27,767 bases of DNA. Origin: Phoronis australis. Its lineage: Eukaryota; Phoronida; Phoronidae. Below are positions 10,831 through 22,681 of this stretch, one piece after another. The first letter of the stretch is position 1. Every line of letters begins with the position of its first letter. The notes under the pieces were generated by a model. It was given only the letters and a program-made list of their open reading frames with translations. It ran no database searches and was not told the origin of the DNA. The stretch spans positions 480,431-508,197 of the forward strand of contig NMRA01000255.1 in the NCBI GenBank assembly GCA_002633005.1. The letters are read 5' to 3'. Made by a program: the position numbers and the translations under genes.

Positions 10831-12239
10831 GTGGCCATGTTCTGCCAATTTGGACATTGGGGACAACCGGATAAATTATTTTGATGAAAATTTATATCAA
10901 CATTTATATTACGATTATTGAGAACTCCTATACTCTGATTGGCTAAAACACGGTGCAATGACTTCCCTTATGAGATGATAACTTCCAGATAGCCATAGGA
11001 TACCACTTTTTGTTCACGCCGGCCACTTGGAGGTCAGATATCGCTATTCGTGATTTGACTAATTACTTGTTGCAAAAACCTAATCTTGTAAATAAAGCTA
11101 ACGAGGAGGCGATGTAGAAAGACATGCCAGTATAACAGACATAGAAGTCAGAAAAATTAAGCAACGATGGCCGTAAAAATAATGTAGAGCAACTCTTGAC
11201 ACATAATATTAGCATTTATGCTGACGTCATTGGTCTGAAACATTGCTCTCTCTCGGTCCACATATAACGTGCTATGACTCCTCGAGATCTATCCATTTGC
11301 GTCGAGGAAGCACTCTGTTGACCGAAGCAGAAGCGTGAGGTCAACATTGGCTCTCTCGAGTTTCACCGGCGATAACACGAGGTGACTCAGGACTCGTGGG
11401 AGATTCTCGCGTCTAGAAGGATATGTCGTCAGACTAATTTTCTACCATGCTGTTGCACGCATACCAATCGCAAATGCAGTTTGTTAAACTCCTTTTAAGT
11501 CCGATCGATGTAATAGTTGCCGACAAGTAAAGTTGGTTAATTTTATTTATCAAAGACGGTAGTCGAAATAGATAAAGTGAGAGGAAATATAAAAAATATG
11601 CTCCGAAGAAATACGCCAACCGCCATGTGCAAAATACAAACACACATACCGATTGTACAACAGAAACGCGTGTGTGTGGAGAGCCGATACAGAAAAATAC
11701 TGAGGAAAGAAAACGGGGACCATAGAAAAAGGGGCGTGTGAACGCAGAGTAGTAAAGCGCAGAGGATTACCAGATCGGAAAAAGGGGTTATGGGAAGATC
11801 GAAGGCAATGCACAAGTAAAATAAAATCCCAAGCACTAGTCGTGCGTCCGAAAACACGCAGGCTCGGTATACGTTCAAAATTATGTGCTCAAGATGATAC
11901 GCTGGGCTTCGTGCGTATCCATACCTCTGAATTTCGCACTAAGGTACTGGTAATTTCAAAAATCAAAAGCAATTAGACAAAGTTCTTGTTTCGTTTCTGA
12001 TGCTCCCCTTACTCGTAATATTTTGAAACTCGGCTTAAAACGATTTTTTGCCGCTCTACTTTAAAGCGGACATGCGAATGTCGATTTCCACAACATGCTG
12101 TTGACAGTTCTTTATGACCGAGCAAATTGTTTTCTGTTGACACTATAGATGTGTCTTCTTGCTAAAACAAGGTTATCACTGTAACAACGGCCAGGCCGGG
12201 GATGACTAAATGTACACTATTCTTTGAAAGTCTAATAAG
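10831..12239. other. Unassigned sequence
   Basis: Overlapping minus frames at 11434-11878 are rich in Phe, Leu and Cys and look like composition effects. A hairpin TGTTGACC/GGTCAACA lies at about 11318-11345. Nothing else is recognisable. Confidence 0.5.
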
Positions 12240-12315
12240 TGAGTTTTCCTGATAAATTACGATTTATTCACAACACCTTTATTTGAAATGCTCAATAGAG
12301 TGAACTTTTAGTTTC
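12240..12315 (+). repeat. Dispersed repeat, copy 1 (related to 15714-15790)
   Basis: CTGATAAATTACGATTTATT followed by CACAACAC is nearly repeated at 15724-15750 as CTGATAAATTACAGTTTATT and CACGACAC. TTTGAAATG and GTGAACTTTTAG continue the similarity. Family unknown; the extent beyond about 75 bp is uncertain. Confidence 0.5.
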
Positions 12316-13191
12316 AGACAGATTGAATCGCTATGCTCCCTGTACGAACTACAATGTTTCACGGATGTGATAGCGTCTTACGTAATCCCTTTTGTACATT
12401 TTTGGTCAATGTTATGCGTTGTATGACAAAAATAGACGCTTAGTGCCCTCATTAAATGAGTGCAACCCCCGTTCATGTCTGTTACTCTTGATTCAATATT
12501 TCTCCGCCAACGCCAGCCACTAAAGAACGTGAAGAAAAGAAACAGATTACGAACACAATTCCTAATAACTTATGAATGCATATTTTTCATCTGATACTAA
12601 TATTGCCGGTGACGTTAGACGAGGTTAGTTTTGTTTGCGATAGGCTCAGCCAGACATGTCGTTACTAAGTCCGCTGAATGAAAACTCAAAAGTTCTAAAC
12701 TTCACAAAAATGTTGGATCCAGATTCAGACAAAACGGTAATGCTTAAACGCCATGCTTGACTAGCTTTATGATTACTTTTACGGATTTTGCTGACTGGCC
12801 AGTCATAAAACTCTGGATAACATTCATGTCGGCACATTACCCTGACCACCTAAGTACTAGAGCTCAGACTAACCATGGTTTATGGCTTTTTGATGCTGGG
12901 TGTGTAATGAACCACGGATAATTTGGCCTGAAATTTACCGGAAGTGGTAGCAGAATTATGGTAGAAATTACCCTGTGACACTACATTGTAACCAGTTACT
13001 TAGTTACGAAAATTGCTGATACCGGAAAGTGGGAAAAGCTCAACATATTCATTCATTTATTCACGGGAACTAATTGCAACTACAGGTGTACCATGGTTCT
13101 GCAGTTGACTGGATGGCGGTATTTGACGGAAAGTCTAATCAGGAGATTGTCAAAATATACAGTTTAAAAAGTCATCCAAGTGATCGTAGAT

Positions 13192-13219
13192 GAAGATCGA
13201 GGCAATAACTTCGATCTTC
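13192..13219. repeat. Hairpin, 9-bp perfect stem
   Basis: GAAGATCGA (13192-13200) and TCGATCTTC (13211-13219) are exact inverted copies with a 10-base loop. A second inverted pair follows at about 13258-13270 and 13318-13340 (GCTGAATGATCA against TGATCATTCACTCAGC), so the area may be the core of a decayed foldback element. Confidence 0.6.
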
Positions 13220-14939
13220 GGCTGATTGTCTCGTGCCGGACTGTTTGTGGAGATTGATGCTGAATGATCACTGGTCAACTAAGCACGTTCGAATCAACTA
13301 TGTTTATGAAGTGGTTTCTGATCATTCACTCAGCACAGCTACACTCAGAACCAAACCAGGCGTCACAGTCTAGACGGCGTTCAAAACCAACTCGAGGAAA
13401 AACATGAATGCACTGCCAACTCTAGGGCGATGCAAAAACCAAACTTCAGGTGTTGGGGGCGGGCGAAATGAGTGGCAGCCTGTGGGCACGTATTATTAGT
13501 CACAGATGACAGACAAATTCATCTTCTTTCGTCTTTGAATTATTTCTACTTTTATAAATCAACGGATTCATAACTAAGTTACACGAGACTGAGAAAGTAG
13601 CCATTCTGAAGTTTATTTCTAAATTTTGAATAAGCGCCATCGTTGAATATTAGCTGTACAACAATCGCTTCCCGGGGGGTGGATGCTTTGTTCTAAAACA
13701 CACGAACAAAAACATTCCACAATACGCGTTTATTAGAAAACTTATAGCTTTTCTACGACTATACAATAAATCTGAGACCCTGTTGTATAATTAAGAAATT
13801 TTTGAATGAAACCCAAGTTATAACGGTAAACAGTTAGCGCAGAGGCATTGGAAATATCGGACTTTGGGAATAAGAGTTTTTGAGCCACGTGAACGTCGGG
13901 CATAGTGAACGTAAGGGCAAGGGGATATTGGATATGGATGGCAACATAGTCTACCTTAGTAGCATTAGAAAAACATCGGTGGGGTAAATGTGGGAGAAGA
14001 GAAGCATTTCATTTGCTCTGTAAACTGAAGTAACAACATTTACATGTATCAAAATCATGCAGACGAGCTTTACAGTTGAAAAGGCCAACATGGATGTTTA
14101 AACTTGATCAAACCTGCTTTTCTGGATGTATTCCTAAATGGAACATACTTCAGAGACAAAACTGTAAGCGCGTTTGGGTGATTCATGATAACGATGTCAT
14201 TGAGGGCACACATTATTTATTACAGTAAAAATCATCAATTAGTACTGAAGTTTTACTCAAAAGTAAGTCACAAAAGCAATGTTCATTGAAAACAACAATA
14301 CGCGTTAAGTTTATATTTTAAAAATATTCGTTGATGCTTGCCAATTTTTGTAATGGATATCAGCAGACCTGGAAAACTAGAGATTCCTCCGAGTTCCGTT
14401 TACAAGGCAGGGTATGCCGCCACCTCTTGCTCAATAATGTTATACTAGGAGGGCATAAAATCCGTTTTTTTACAAAAATTTGCTACTTACAATGCAGGGA
14501 CCTTTCGAATGTCAAACGCTTGGAGACATCTCTTACCACACACGAAAAATGAAATTTTCTCCCCCTAATTTGGTCACAGGATGTCAAGACTGGAACTACC
14601 GCCTAAGACTTCTATTTCGGTCTCAGGTGTAGCATGTGCAATTGCACTTTCACTGTTCGAAGACATAATTATAACAACGAGGACAAACCCAGAACTAAAT
14701 GTTCCAATATAGATGAGCATTAACAAAATTCTAGACATTCTACAATTTTAACAGACAAGAACACTTATTTCCTTCACTTCATAAGCCGAACGTGTAAATC
14801 TTACAGAAATCTGATCACTAAGTTCTCTCTACGTGTAGTTATTTTACAACGAAAAAATCACAGATTTTAACAGAGCATCAAATGCTTTGCCGAATGACCA
14901 TTCATGCTTTTGATAACTGGGCTTCCTTTCTGTTACTTA

Positions 14940-14961
14940 CAGTACTAGTACTAGTACTACT
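14940..14961. repeat. Short (AGTACT)n repeat
   Basis: AGTACTAGTACTAGTACTAC: three to four copies of a self-complementary hexamer. Confidence 0.8.
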
Positions 14962-15194
14962 TATCCGATAGTTGAATGATTCTAGAGGTTTAACTAAGAT
15001 GGGACGTGCGTTCAGTAACTCTAGGACCTACGCTAGGACCTAGCTAGTCTAGCCAAAGCTACGTGTTCTCATATAAAGTACAAGGCAACATCTCGTGTAA
15101 TCTAGCGAAGTCTTGCTTTTTAGCGAGGTCTCAGCGACCTTGAACAGGATGGGGGTTTCTCAATGTATTATTATTATGTACTGTAAATAAAGCG

Positions 15195-15197
<3 letters not shown>

Positions 15198-15253
<56 letters not shown>
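15198..15253. repeat. (CT)n microsatellite, about 27 copies
   Basis: A pure CT run follows GTAAATAAAGCGTTTT and is followed by CAGTCTCTCAGG. The AATAAA just before the array could be the 3' end of a retroposed sequence, but nothing else supports that. Confidence 0.96.
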
Positions 15254-15256
<3 letters not shown>

Positions 15257-15713
15257 CTCTCAGGCAACTTTTTCAGTAATTCGTCGCTAGCCTACAACAT
15301 CCTGGTTTTTAGGGAGTGCAAATACAATAAAGAATTTGTAAAGTATGTCAACGTATCCTTGAAAATGTAGTTCTCAAACTCGATATAAAAGGTTCTTTTT
15401 GAGGTACTATATTTTTAATGTCGATTTCCATTACTTGTTCTTCAGCAGTCCTTGGTGAGCCGACTCGTGGTCGTCAAAGACAGTCTCGTGAGCTGGAGTC
15501 TGGCATTTACAACATAATCCAAAAACCAACGCATGCTATCTTATTCGTGTCCTGCACAAAGTGATCACTTCCTGCAGTTAGTTGGATATATTGCAGTCAT
15601 TGACCTGTCTAGTCCAACCCAGCACGCGCGTTGCTCGAAGTAATCACTGTGACACTGCGTGGGCCTACCTAATTTATCGTCCACTTCTATAACTTTGCAA
15701 GATGAGTAACATA

Positions 15714-15790
15714 GTGATTTTTTCTGATAAATTACAGTTTATTCACGACACTGACATTAGCAGTGTTTGAATGTGCGAGTTTTAGTCATT
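15714..15790 (+). repeat. Dispersed repeat, copy 2 (related to 12240-12315)
   Basis: Same orientation as the copy at 12.2 kb, with about 75 percent identity by eye in the best block, then TTTGAATG and GTGCGAGTTTTAG. Possibly an old SINE or DNA-transposon fragment. Confidence 0.5.
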
Positions 15791-15956
15791 ACGACATCGG
15801 CCTGACGAGAGCTATCTTCTGTGTCTCGGATGCGCCTCATCACTCATTTTTATATACTTCTTTGGTTAATATCATTCTTGGTTAGCATACTACATCTTCA
15901 CATGAAATGACCTCATATGAACAGGTATCGCAAGTGAAAATTTTCTGCCAAACCTG

Positions 15957-16020
15957 CATGCGCGCACTCAGCCTAGAATACAGGAGGGCTCGAATTTTTT
16001 ACAACGTGGACCTTTTACTA
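15957..16020 (+). mobile_element. Solo end of the CATGCGCGC MITE family
   Basis: CATGCGCGCACTCAGC, then GGAGGGCTCGAATTTTTTAC and GTGGACCTTTTACT, follow the right arm of the 6807-7073 element (read on its minus strand) in order and spacing. The partner end is missing. The hAT-like MITE at 16061 begins 40 bases further on and may have landed in or near it. Confidence 0.6.
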
Positions 16021-16060
16021 TCAAAAAACGAGGACTAAAACAAAAAGGTGTGAGGGATTC

Positions 16061-16214
16061 CAGGGGCGGATCCAGGATTTTGAGTTGGGGAGGCAGGGCA
16101 GAGTATTAGCCTTGCCCGTCAGACATTCGCACCCCCGATTCGAACTGCCAAATGGAATCTAGGGGAATTTTAAGGGGTCATGGCCCCTTGGCCTCCTCTC
16201 TAAATCCGCCACTG
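16061..16214. mobile_element. hAT-like MITE, copy A, 154 bp, with 5-bp target-site duplication
   Basis: The left end is CAGGGGCGGATCCAGGATTT and the right end read on the minus strand is CAGTGGCGGATTTAG. Both flanks are GATTC (16056-16060 and 16215-16219), a perfect 5-bp duplication. Typical hAT elements duplicate 8 bp, but hAT subgroups with 5-6 bp are described, so assignment to hAT rests on the ends. There is no coding capacity. It lies between one end of the CATGCGCGC repeat and PLE copy 2. Confidence 0.82.
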
Positions 16215-16271
16215 GATTCACCGATGTATACATGAAGACGACCCTGGTCATACTGGATCTGATATAGAACA

Positions 16272-16475
16272 CACGACGGACCCACTGCTGTAGGTGACCA
16301 CTTAGTTTCATCTGGCCAAACCGTCAACATGGGCAATACTCGAGTTTTATCCAGAGAGGAACATTGGCACTCCCGTAAGATCAAAGATTCCATTTACATC
16401 GAACAATGCAACCCTCCACTTAACCGTGGCTAGGGACTGCTGCTTCACGATCAGTACTTTCGGATTCATAAGGAC
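16272..16475 (+). pseudogene. Penelope-like element, GIY-YIG endonuclease C-terminal relic (PLE copy 2)
   Basis: In one frame from 16272 the translation reads HDGPTAVGDHLVSSGQTVNM, then GNTRVLSREEHWHSRKIKDS, then IYIEQCNPPLNRG, ending at a TAG at 16431. This matches the C-terminal half of the PLE GIY-YIG nuclease: GHxxDWDNxKVLxREExWxxRxIKEAxYI followed by NPxLNR. Copy 3 has the equivalent LDREENWF and NPSLNR. Past the stop, GLLLHDQY still follows the family. The GIY and YIG motifs themselves are not present. The fragment starts 57 bases after a hAT-like MITE and has no RT upstream. It is a short, dead 3' piece. The longer opposite-strand frame covering 16178-16393 is only a shadow. Confidence 0.75.
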
Positions 16476-19400
16476 TGGAAGCACAGACAAGTAATCCAGG
16501 GCCTGAGTTGCAGACTTCAAACATTGTGCTAACTGTAAATTTCTCTAAAAGTGACTTACTCTCATTTTTACCACATTATACTAGTTGTGAGACTGGGTTT
16601 TGCACGCGCAATCTCATGTTAACAGTTTAGATAATAAGTGCGCGCGATCAAACTTGTTGAACACACGAGATGACGGGATGGATAAATTGATGTGCTGACT
16701 TCAGACTGATCACTTCGGACAGCAGAGTAATTATTAGATTTAGTTATCGATAGATCAGGGATTGAAATGCTGTTCTGGCAGATCAGACAACGTGATAACA
16801 CGAATGCTGACCAGCGCGTCCATTGTGGACACTATAATATCTAAATTTCCGTCAATGGGATTGTTTATTATAACCGCTGCAGTGAAATTTGTTCCTCCGT
16901 AACAAATAAATAAAACAAGATAATTTGAAAGTTGATTTTCGAATATTTTACACAACTTTTTGACAAAAGCCTTACCTCACTGCTTCCCGTGAATTTATGC
17001 GTTGCGGTAAGGCGCTTCGAAATGTATATATCTGGCGTACATCTAAGAACACAGCAAATTTTACGAGCCCAACTGAACTGACATCCACAGTTCGTTAACC
17101 AGGCGGCGCACGGTTTCAGTGGCAAAACAATCTTAATTGACAAAGATGGAGTGGATTGAATTAGGATCAGCCCCGTCATCTAATGACTGAGATTAGAATT
17201 AAATTGCCCTACACTCGGTGTTAACCCATAAATTGTGTGGAAATATTCTCACTGTATTGACCTCACTTCCTCAGTAGACGGGTGATTCAAATTCCAAGAA
17301 CAATATTATTAAACTCAATAAAATTGAACTGTCACTTCGAGGATATTTTAGTTTTAGCTCCGTCGTGTTTATTTGTAGCGTTCATTGGGTGTAAACATGT
17401 TTTTAAAATACTGATGTTTGACATGATGTTTTGTAGGCGGTTCTTACTTCTGTAACTCAATACTGGTCCTCTCTGAGTTTAATGTCGGCAACTCGCATTA
17501 ATTGCACGTCTTAATTTAAAACACACTTATACTATAGCCACTAAAGCAATTAACGTTAATGAGAAAGGCTAATCACCGTCGTCCACATGAGCGACTAGCT
17601 GGCTGAGTACAGGTAAGTTCCAAATGTCATTGTGGTTCAAACACGGAAACGTAAAAAGACGGTAATTGAATCGAAAACTGCATTATTAACAGGGCGCTTC
17701 ATGAACATTTACCACCTGTTACAGCGTTTACTCCGGTTCATAAGTGCGAACGCTTGTGTTAAAGGGCCAATGTAAATCCGACTTACGTCGCAAAAACCAA
17801 CCAGATTTAGATCCATTCACTCCGTTGTGAAACTAATCCAAAATTGTTAAGTCGCTTAATTCAGGTTTAAAAGCACATCACGTTCAACACTCTTTCAATT
17901 GAAGGTGATAGCTTCAGTATTTCCACTAAGAAATTAATATGCAATGACTTTCAGTTAATAATGAATAAATTGAAAAATGGCAAAATAATCCAAACTATAG
18001 AATCAGTACATATCTGTACATGGGTATAGCCGTCTCTGTGCCAAGACAGTTTACCAAAATCAAAATATAAATTTGCTTAATATATATAAGAGAAGACAGA
18101 ATCCTAGTCCTGTTCATTGGCTTGCTAAAACCGTGAAGGTCCGCGGTTCAAGTCTACAACACAAAGATGTTAATCAGAAAACCACTTTATCGAGAATCCA
18201 CTGAACTTCACACAAATCTTAAAAGTTGACGAAGTTCAATCGCGAACCAATTAATGAATATTTCAAATAGGTAATACATTGCAAATAACATGCTATATAC
18301 AATAATTTGATGGTCACGCAAATCATAAGGCACACTTCCCTTCCCTAACATCTTGTTTACATCGTTAGATATTATTTCACGTTACACTCATTTTTATCTT
18401 TTCGTTTTTATTCGAACACTTCTATAGCTCTGTGCTGTCACCTCACTTATTGCTATCTTTCTGCGGAATTCCAAAAACGTCCCTTGCATCATTCTCTTAA
18501 AGAGGTGCCTCCATGACCCTGTGTCTCAAACAGATTTTAGTGCATCTTGAGCCGACTTAATAGCTTTTAGTATACCTGTTGCTAGGAAACAAGCCAAAAG
18601 TCGGGAGTCGCACCTTGGTCGGCACACTTTTCAGGGAATCGACCGTGTTTCGAGCAAACACGAAAGCGACGTTATGATGAAGGACTCACCACCTTGAACG
18701 TGTTTTTGCAAAATTTATAAATTACGAACGAACTGCTTCTGTTCTAGGTCGAGTGATGCCAGGCCACCGACAACATCGAGCGCAACGACATGTAGACTAA
18801 TGCATTGTGCTTAGACCGTGGCCATTCCTTTGTAATGAATATGAATGACCCAGGTTCACTGTGGCCATTGTCAGTGGTGATGAAGTGTTTATTTTGTGAA
18901 TATTGACCACCCCTTGGTTTAGTAGGTCGAGGCTCACATATGTCCGTAGGATTTCTCGTGCAAGTGGGTCGAGTTCATGGCCTCAATGCCGACGAAAGCT
19001 CTCAAAGTGGGAAATCGAATTCAACATCAGATTGTTCAAGTGCTTGAGTGAGATGACCGTACTCCTCTCTGTCTCCATAATAATTGTCCAGTTCTCGCTC
19101 AATATCATCCTCGTCTTCTGACCTGCTGTGTTCCACCATTGCAATGGATTGTCAGCTGACCAAACGTCTTCCACCCTTTACATCATTTGGGGGGAAACTT
19201 GGAAATAACTTATTTTTCTTCAAAATTAAAAAAAACGCGACTATTTGGCATAAAAGTGCTTATTTAGTTAGATTTTATGGTATTCATTTCATATTAGCTA
19301 AACGAAACTTCAAAAAAATAACAAGAAAATAAATGTTGGGTACTCTTTAAAAAAAACATTTTCTCAACTTCTCAGTAGTTTTGCAAGCAACCTCTTCCCG

Positions 19401-19920
19401 CCCACCTAAAATGAAACACGCACATTCCGTCAGTGATCTTTTTAACATGTTGCGTAAGCGTTTCAAAACAAAATCGACTTACGATGTCGGATGTGGAGCA
19501 CTTGTGTTTCTTCAGTAATCTCTTGGTGATTTTGAGTGACTGGGTTGAGTACTTGCAGCACTGGCCATTTATTGCTATACAACTGTAAATGAATGTTCGG
19601 TCAATGTGATCCGTTATGAGTAATTGCCGAGGTGACATTCCGGCAGGCGATTATTGTCTTACAGTTGTATATTTTTGAAAATGTTTTTTTTCTGACAGAA
19701 TGTCACTGCAACTGCGAAGAGTGTATAAATGTGCATGTCAATCGTCACGACTGACGGCAGTAACAGCACCAAATATAATAACCATTTACAAAAAGGAGCC
19801 GACAATATGATTGATAATAACACAAGGAGAAAAGTAAATTGTAAAAATGGCACAGACAGCTAAACCACAACCCGGCAAAAACACAAGCCAACAAGTAGAG
19901 ATAAGGTCTCGTCGACTGCT
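16476..19920. other. Unassigned sequence
   Basis: No gene is supported. There is a good minus-strand donor (GAG|GTAAGG at about 16974) and a good plus-strand donor (ACAG|GTAAGT at 17612/17613), but no coding exons to go with them. A TATA-like word, ATATATATAAGAG, lies near 18080. Confidence 0.5.
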
Positions 19921-20328
19921 TCAGAAGACGGGCGGGGGGGGCATTTCTTCGTAACGAAGTATTTTGCGGTCGTCGATGTAAACAGTGAAGTTTATACAAA
20001 GATACTGTATACTAGAATAATAGATTTGGTTTATAAAACCGTTCTTGCTTGCTGCGATAGTTAACGGACATCGAACGAAACGATAGGTGACGCTGTGGTC
20101 ATCGAAGTTATTGCCTTGTTTCCTTGGACTCGGTTTATTGTCTTGTCTCCTTTCCATACTCAACGGTCCTGTATTACAAGGTAGGTTGGGGGACGAAAAT
20201 TGAAACAAGTTTTCCAAGGTATATCTGGCTCCTAAGGGGACCCTCGCCTCAGCGTTCTGTACAGCGTGGATGTTCTGTATGCGATGACAATTTTTCAGTT
20301 GAGAACTTTTTCGTGGAATAAGTGACAT
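19921..20328 (-). other. Unrecognised 135-codon open frame
   Basis: Begins at an ATG (MSLIPRKSSQLKNC) and ends PPPPVF near a C/G homopolymer at 19929-19939. A YIDD string near the end (VYIDDRKILR) resembles a retroelement RT motif, but the sequence around it does not follow any RT, so I do not call it one. It is one of the longest frames in the window apart from the NAT gene, but it has no recognisable domain. Confidence 0.2.
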
Positions 20329-20500
20329 ACAAGTGATCTTTCATTCGACTGGTCATTGTACGAGCAAAAATATTAGCAAAAATTAGCGACGACCCTACCC
20401 ATTGTTGACGATCTTACGGCAGGGGTCTCTGATGATAATTTCGATAATACCGAAGTTAACCGTTCATACCGCACTGATACGCCGTAAAATGTAACAATTT

Positions 20501-20530
20501 CGTAAAATGTAACAACTGTTACATTTTACG
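20501..20530. repeat. Perfect 14-bp palindrome in the left arm of the 2.7-kb element
   Basis: CGTAAAATGTAACA (20501-20514) and TGTTACATTTTACG (20517-20530) are exact inverted copies separated by AC. Further half-sites follow at about 20534-20549 and 20573-20602. It may be a transposase-binding site; that role is inferred. Confidence 0.85.
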
Positions 20531-20948
20531 TCATTGTTGCATTTTACGTTGCTAGGTCTCTCCTAAAATGTAACAAGTTGTACGTAGTTGTTACATTTGA
20601 CAAAACCAACGTAATATTTGAAGAAAATAACCAAAATCACGAGCAAGTAGTAGCTGACACGGCCAGGGGTACTCGAGTATTTTTGGACAATGGGTGCTGC
20701 CCAAAAAAAATTAAATAATTATCATTTAGAGAGTAGGCTTGGACAAAAAAGTGACCCATTTGGCGTAAAAAATCACGTTATCGCACATTTCTGTTCCAGA
20801 AATTCAGAAAAGGCACCCTTTTAGATAATTGTTTATTGTAAATAGCACCATCTTGGAAAGTATTTTGTGATGCTGCACTTTTCGTATACCTCTTCTACGG
20901 GAATGCCCTCCGGACTGACACGGCATCAGTTTGGCTACCCATTATCAC

Positions 20949-21051
20949 TTTTGTTACTATTGCATTACTATTACTGCTATTACTACCATTACTATTTTCA
21001 CTACTATTACTCGTTATTGGTATCGTTATCATTATTATCATCATTATTGAT
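20949..21051. repeat. TTACTA/TTATCA-rich low-complexity tract
   Basis: Imperfect repeats of TTACTA, TTACTG and TTATCA inside the 2.7-kb element. The open frame across it (rich in Leu, Tyr and Ser) is an effect of composition. Confidence 0.8.
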
Positions 21052-22367
21052 GTTTTTGAATTTATTTAACAATGACACAGTGCAATATGTACAATACATG
21101 TTTTAGCAAAGTGCTAATACATCATGATCCTCAAAGATTTTAAAATCATCTTATTTTATGGTTCAAAGTTTTCACCGGGCTCCCCATAATGCAAAGTGAG
21201 TGCTAAAAGAGGTTCCGATGCTCAACTTTAACGACATCATGAGAAACGTCGTGACAGCTGTGGATGCAGAGTAGGCCTACTTTTTAGAAACGAGGGGGTT
21301 GAGATTAAAAATGTTGTTTAGATGTGCGCCATTTCAAAAATTGATTATTTCTGATCTATCGGCAAGCACTGTATTGTTCGTAATCAAATTGTATTACCCT
21401 TCTGTAGTTTGCCACGAAGAACTGAATTCAGACTGTACTCTTTACTTGCGACTATACCTAAGCGTGAGGATACCCGCCGTGTAATCATTTTTGTCTCTTA
21501 TTGAAAACATTCCTTTTCAAAGGACTGGAGCTCGCTAAGTTCAAAAAGTGCTTTAAGTTGAATTTTGAATGTAGACATTTTTCGAGATCTAACGACTAGT
21601 CGGCTATGGCTGCGGTCACTGGGTCATTAGAATAGTTGGTAACGGACAATTTTATGTGGAACGATCCCCAGTATTCAGTAATTTATCTGAATGATTTGTA
21701 CTAGGTTTCATTGAAAGTGGGTTGTAAGGAATAAAATCGGCCAACGTCTAAGTCAGCGATGCTTAATATGCGCTTTTTATGCAATGTAACAAAAGATCTT
21801 TATCTGCCTACAACCAAGCGTGTTGTTGACAGCGAGCTGCAGCACAAAAATGACGCCTAATGAGACACGTTGCTTCACGTCCATTAATACTAGAATGCTC
21901 AGTCTCTGTCTTTATTTACACGTATATGTGCTTCTGACATAGGAACCCGGTTCCTAGTTCGGACTAACGATCATTGACCAAATAGCAATTTTAATTGATT
22001 TTTCATCTTAAAAGATAATAGAATGAGAAAGTGCATGTTTTTGAAGTCCGAAACGCCCCCAGTCAGCTTTTTCAGAGTGTTGACCCTTTAAACCATCGAA
22101 GAAGACCCGGTATGAGCAAACTGACCGTCCTTTCAGAGTGGCGAAATATTTTTCTATTTCCCCAGCTAGGCCTCCCATTTTACGTACACATGTCACAGTT
22201 TGATCAGTTGTTACCACCACTATTTCAGATAGGTTTGACGTCACTGGAACAATTATATTTCATTCAGCTTTTAGCTCTTCAAAACACTTTCCACCACAAT
22301 GTCTGAAATCGTCATTCGCATCTAAGGTGGTAAATACAACCCGTCGGCATCAGAAACTTTGGTCGTG

Positions 22368-22526
22368 CAGGGACGCATCCAGGATTTTGAGTTGGTGGGG
22401 GGGCAGAGCAGAGAATTAGCCAGGAATTTGCACGTCAGACATTCGCACACCCTTACTGCGAAATGGAATCTGGGAGAAATTTAGTGGGGCCATGGCCCCT
22501 TGGCCCCCTTTCTAAATCCACCACTG
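22368..22526. mobile_element. hAT-like MITE, copy B, 159 bp
   Basis: The left end CAGGGACGCATCCAGGATTT and the right end, read on the minus strand, CAGTGGTGGATTTAG form degenerate terminal inverted repeats of the CAGTGGCGGAT type. The interior is nearly the same as the copy at 16061-16214 (shared TTGAGTTGG, CGTCAGACATTCGCAC, AATGGAATCT, CATGGCCCCTTGGCC). The flanks TCGTG and TTTTG do not give a clean duplication. It sits inside the 2.7-kb inverted-repeat element and so is probably younger than that insertion. Confidence 0.8.
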
Positions 22527-22681
22527 TTTTGTCCCTTTCGTGTGGAGCATTACCCATAACTCCAAGGCAACAAAAACACTGGCTGGTGTTTTTTCAATCA
22601 AACTGGCTCTCTTAACTGAATTTTCTGTGAAAAAAATACTATCGTTTGTTCCTAAAGAAATGTGATGAATACATGTATTAG

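Larger units (their letters stand above)
12316..15197. other. Unassigned sequence
   Basis: Apart from the hairpins at 13.2-13.3 kb, the AGTACT repeat at 14.94 kb and a duplicated CTAGGACCTA at about 15020-15045, nothing is recognisable. No frame resembles a known protein. Confidence 0.5.

Noticed and set aside
11434-11878. Three overlapping minus-strand frames, the longest 111 codons, as a membrane protein
   Set aside because: The hydrophobic content follows base composition, several frames are open at once, and there is no family resemblance.
16178-16393. 71-codon minus-strand frame containing VYIGES as a GIY-YIG nuclease
   Set aside because: It is a shadow: the plus strand over most of the same bases holds the PLE nuclease C-terminus in a good match, and the frame also runs into the MITE.
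16974-17613. Diverging splice donors (minus at 16974, plus at 17612/17613) suggesting a bidirectional promoter
   Set aside because: Donor words of this quality are expected about once by chance in a window this size, and no coding exons or promoter motifs support either direction.
18120-18170. tRNA-like B box (GGTTCAAGTCT) after a GGCTTGCTAAAACC word
   Set aside because: The T-arm stem does not pair, and there is no acceptor stem or anticodon arm.
19960-20000. YIDD string in a minus-strand frame as a possible retroelement RT
   Set aside because: No neighbouring RT motifs in any frame; four residues alone are not evidence.
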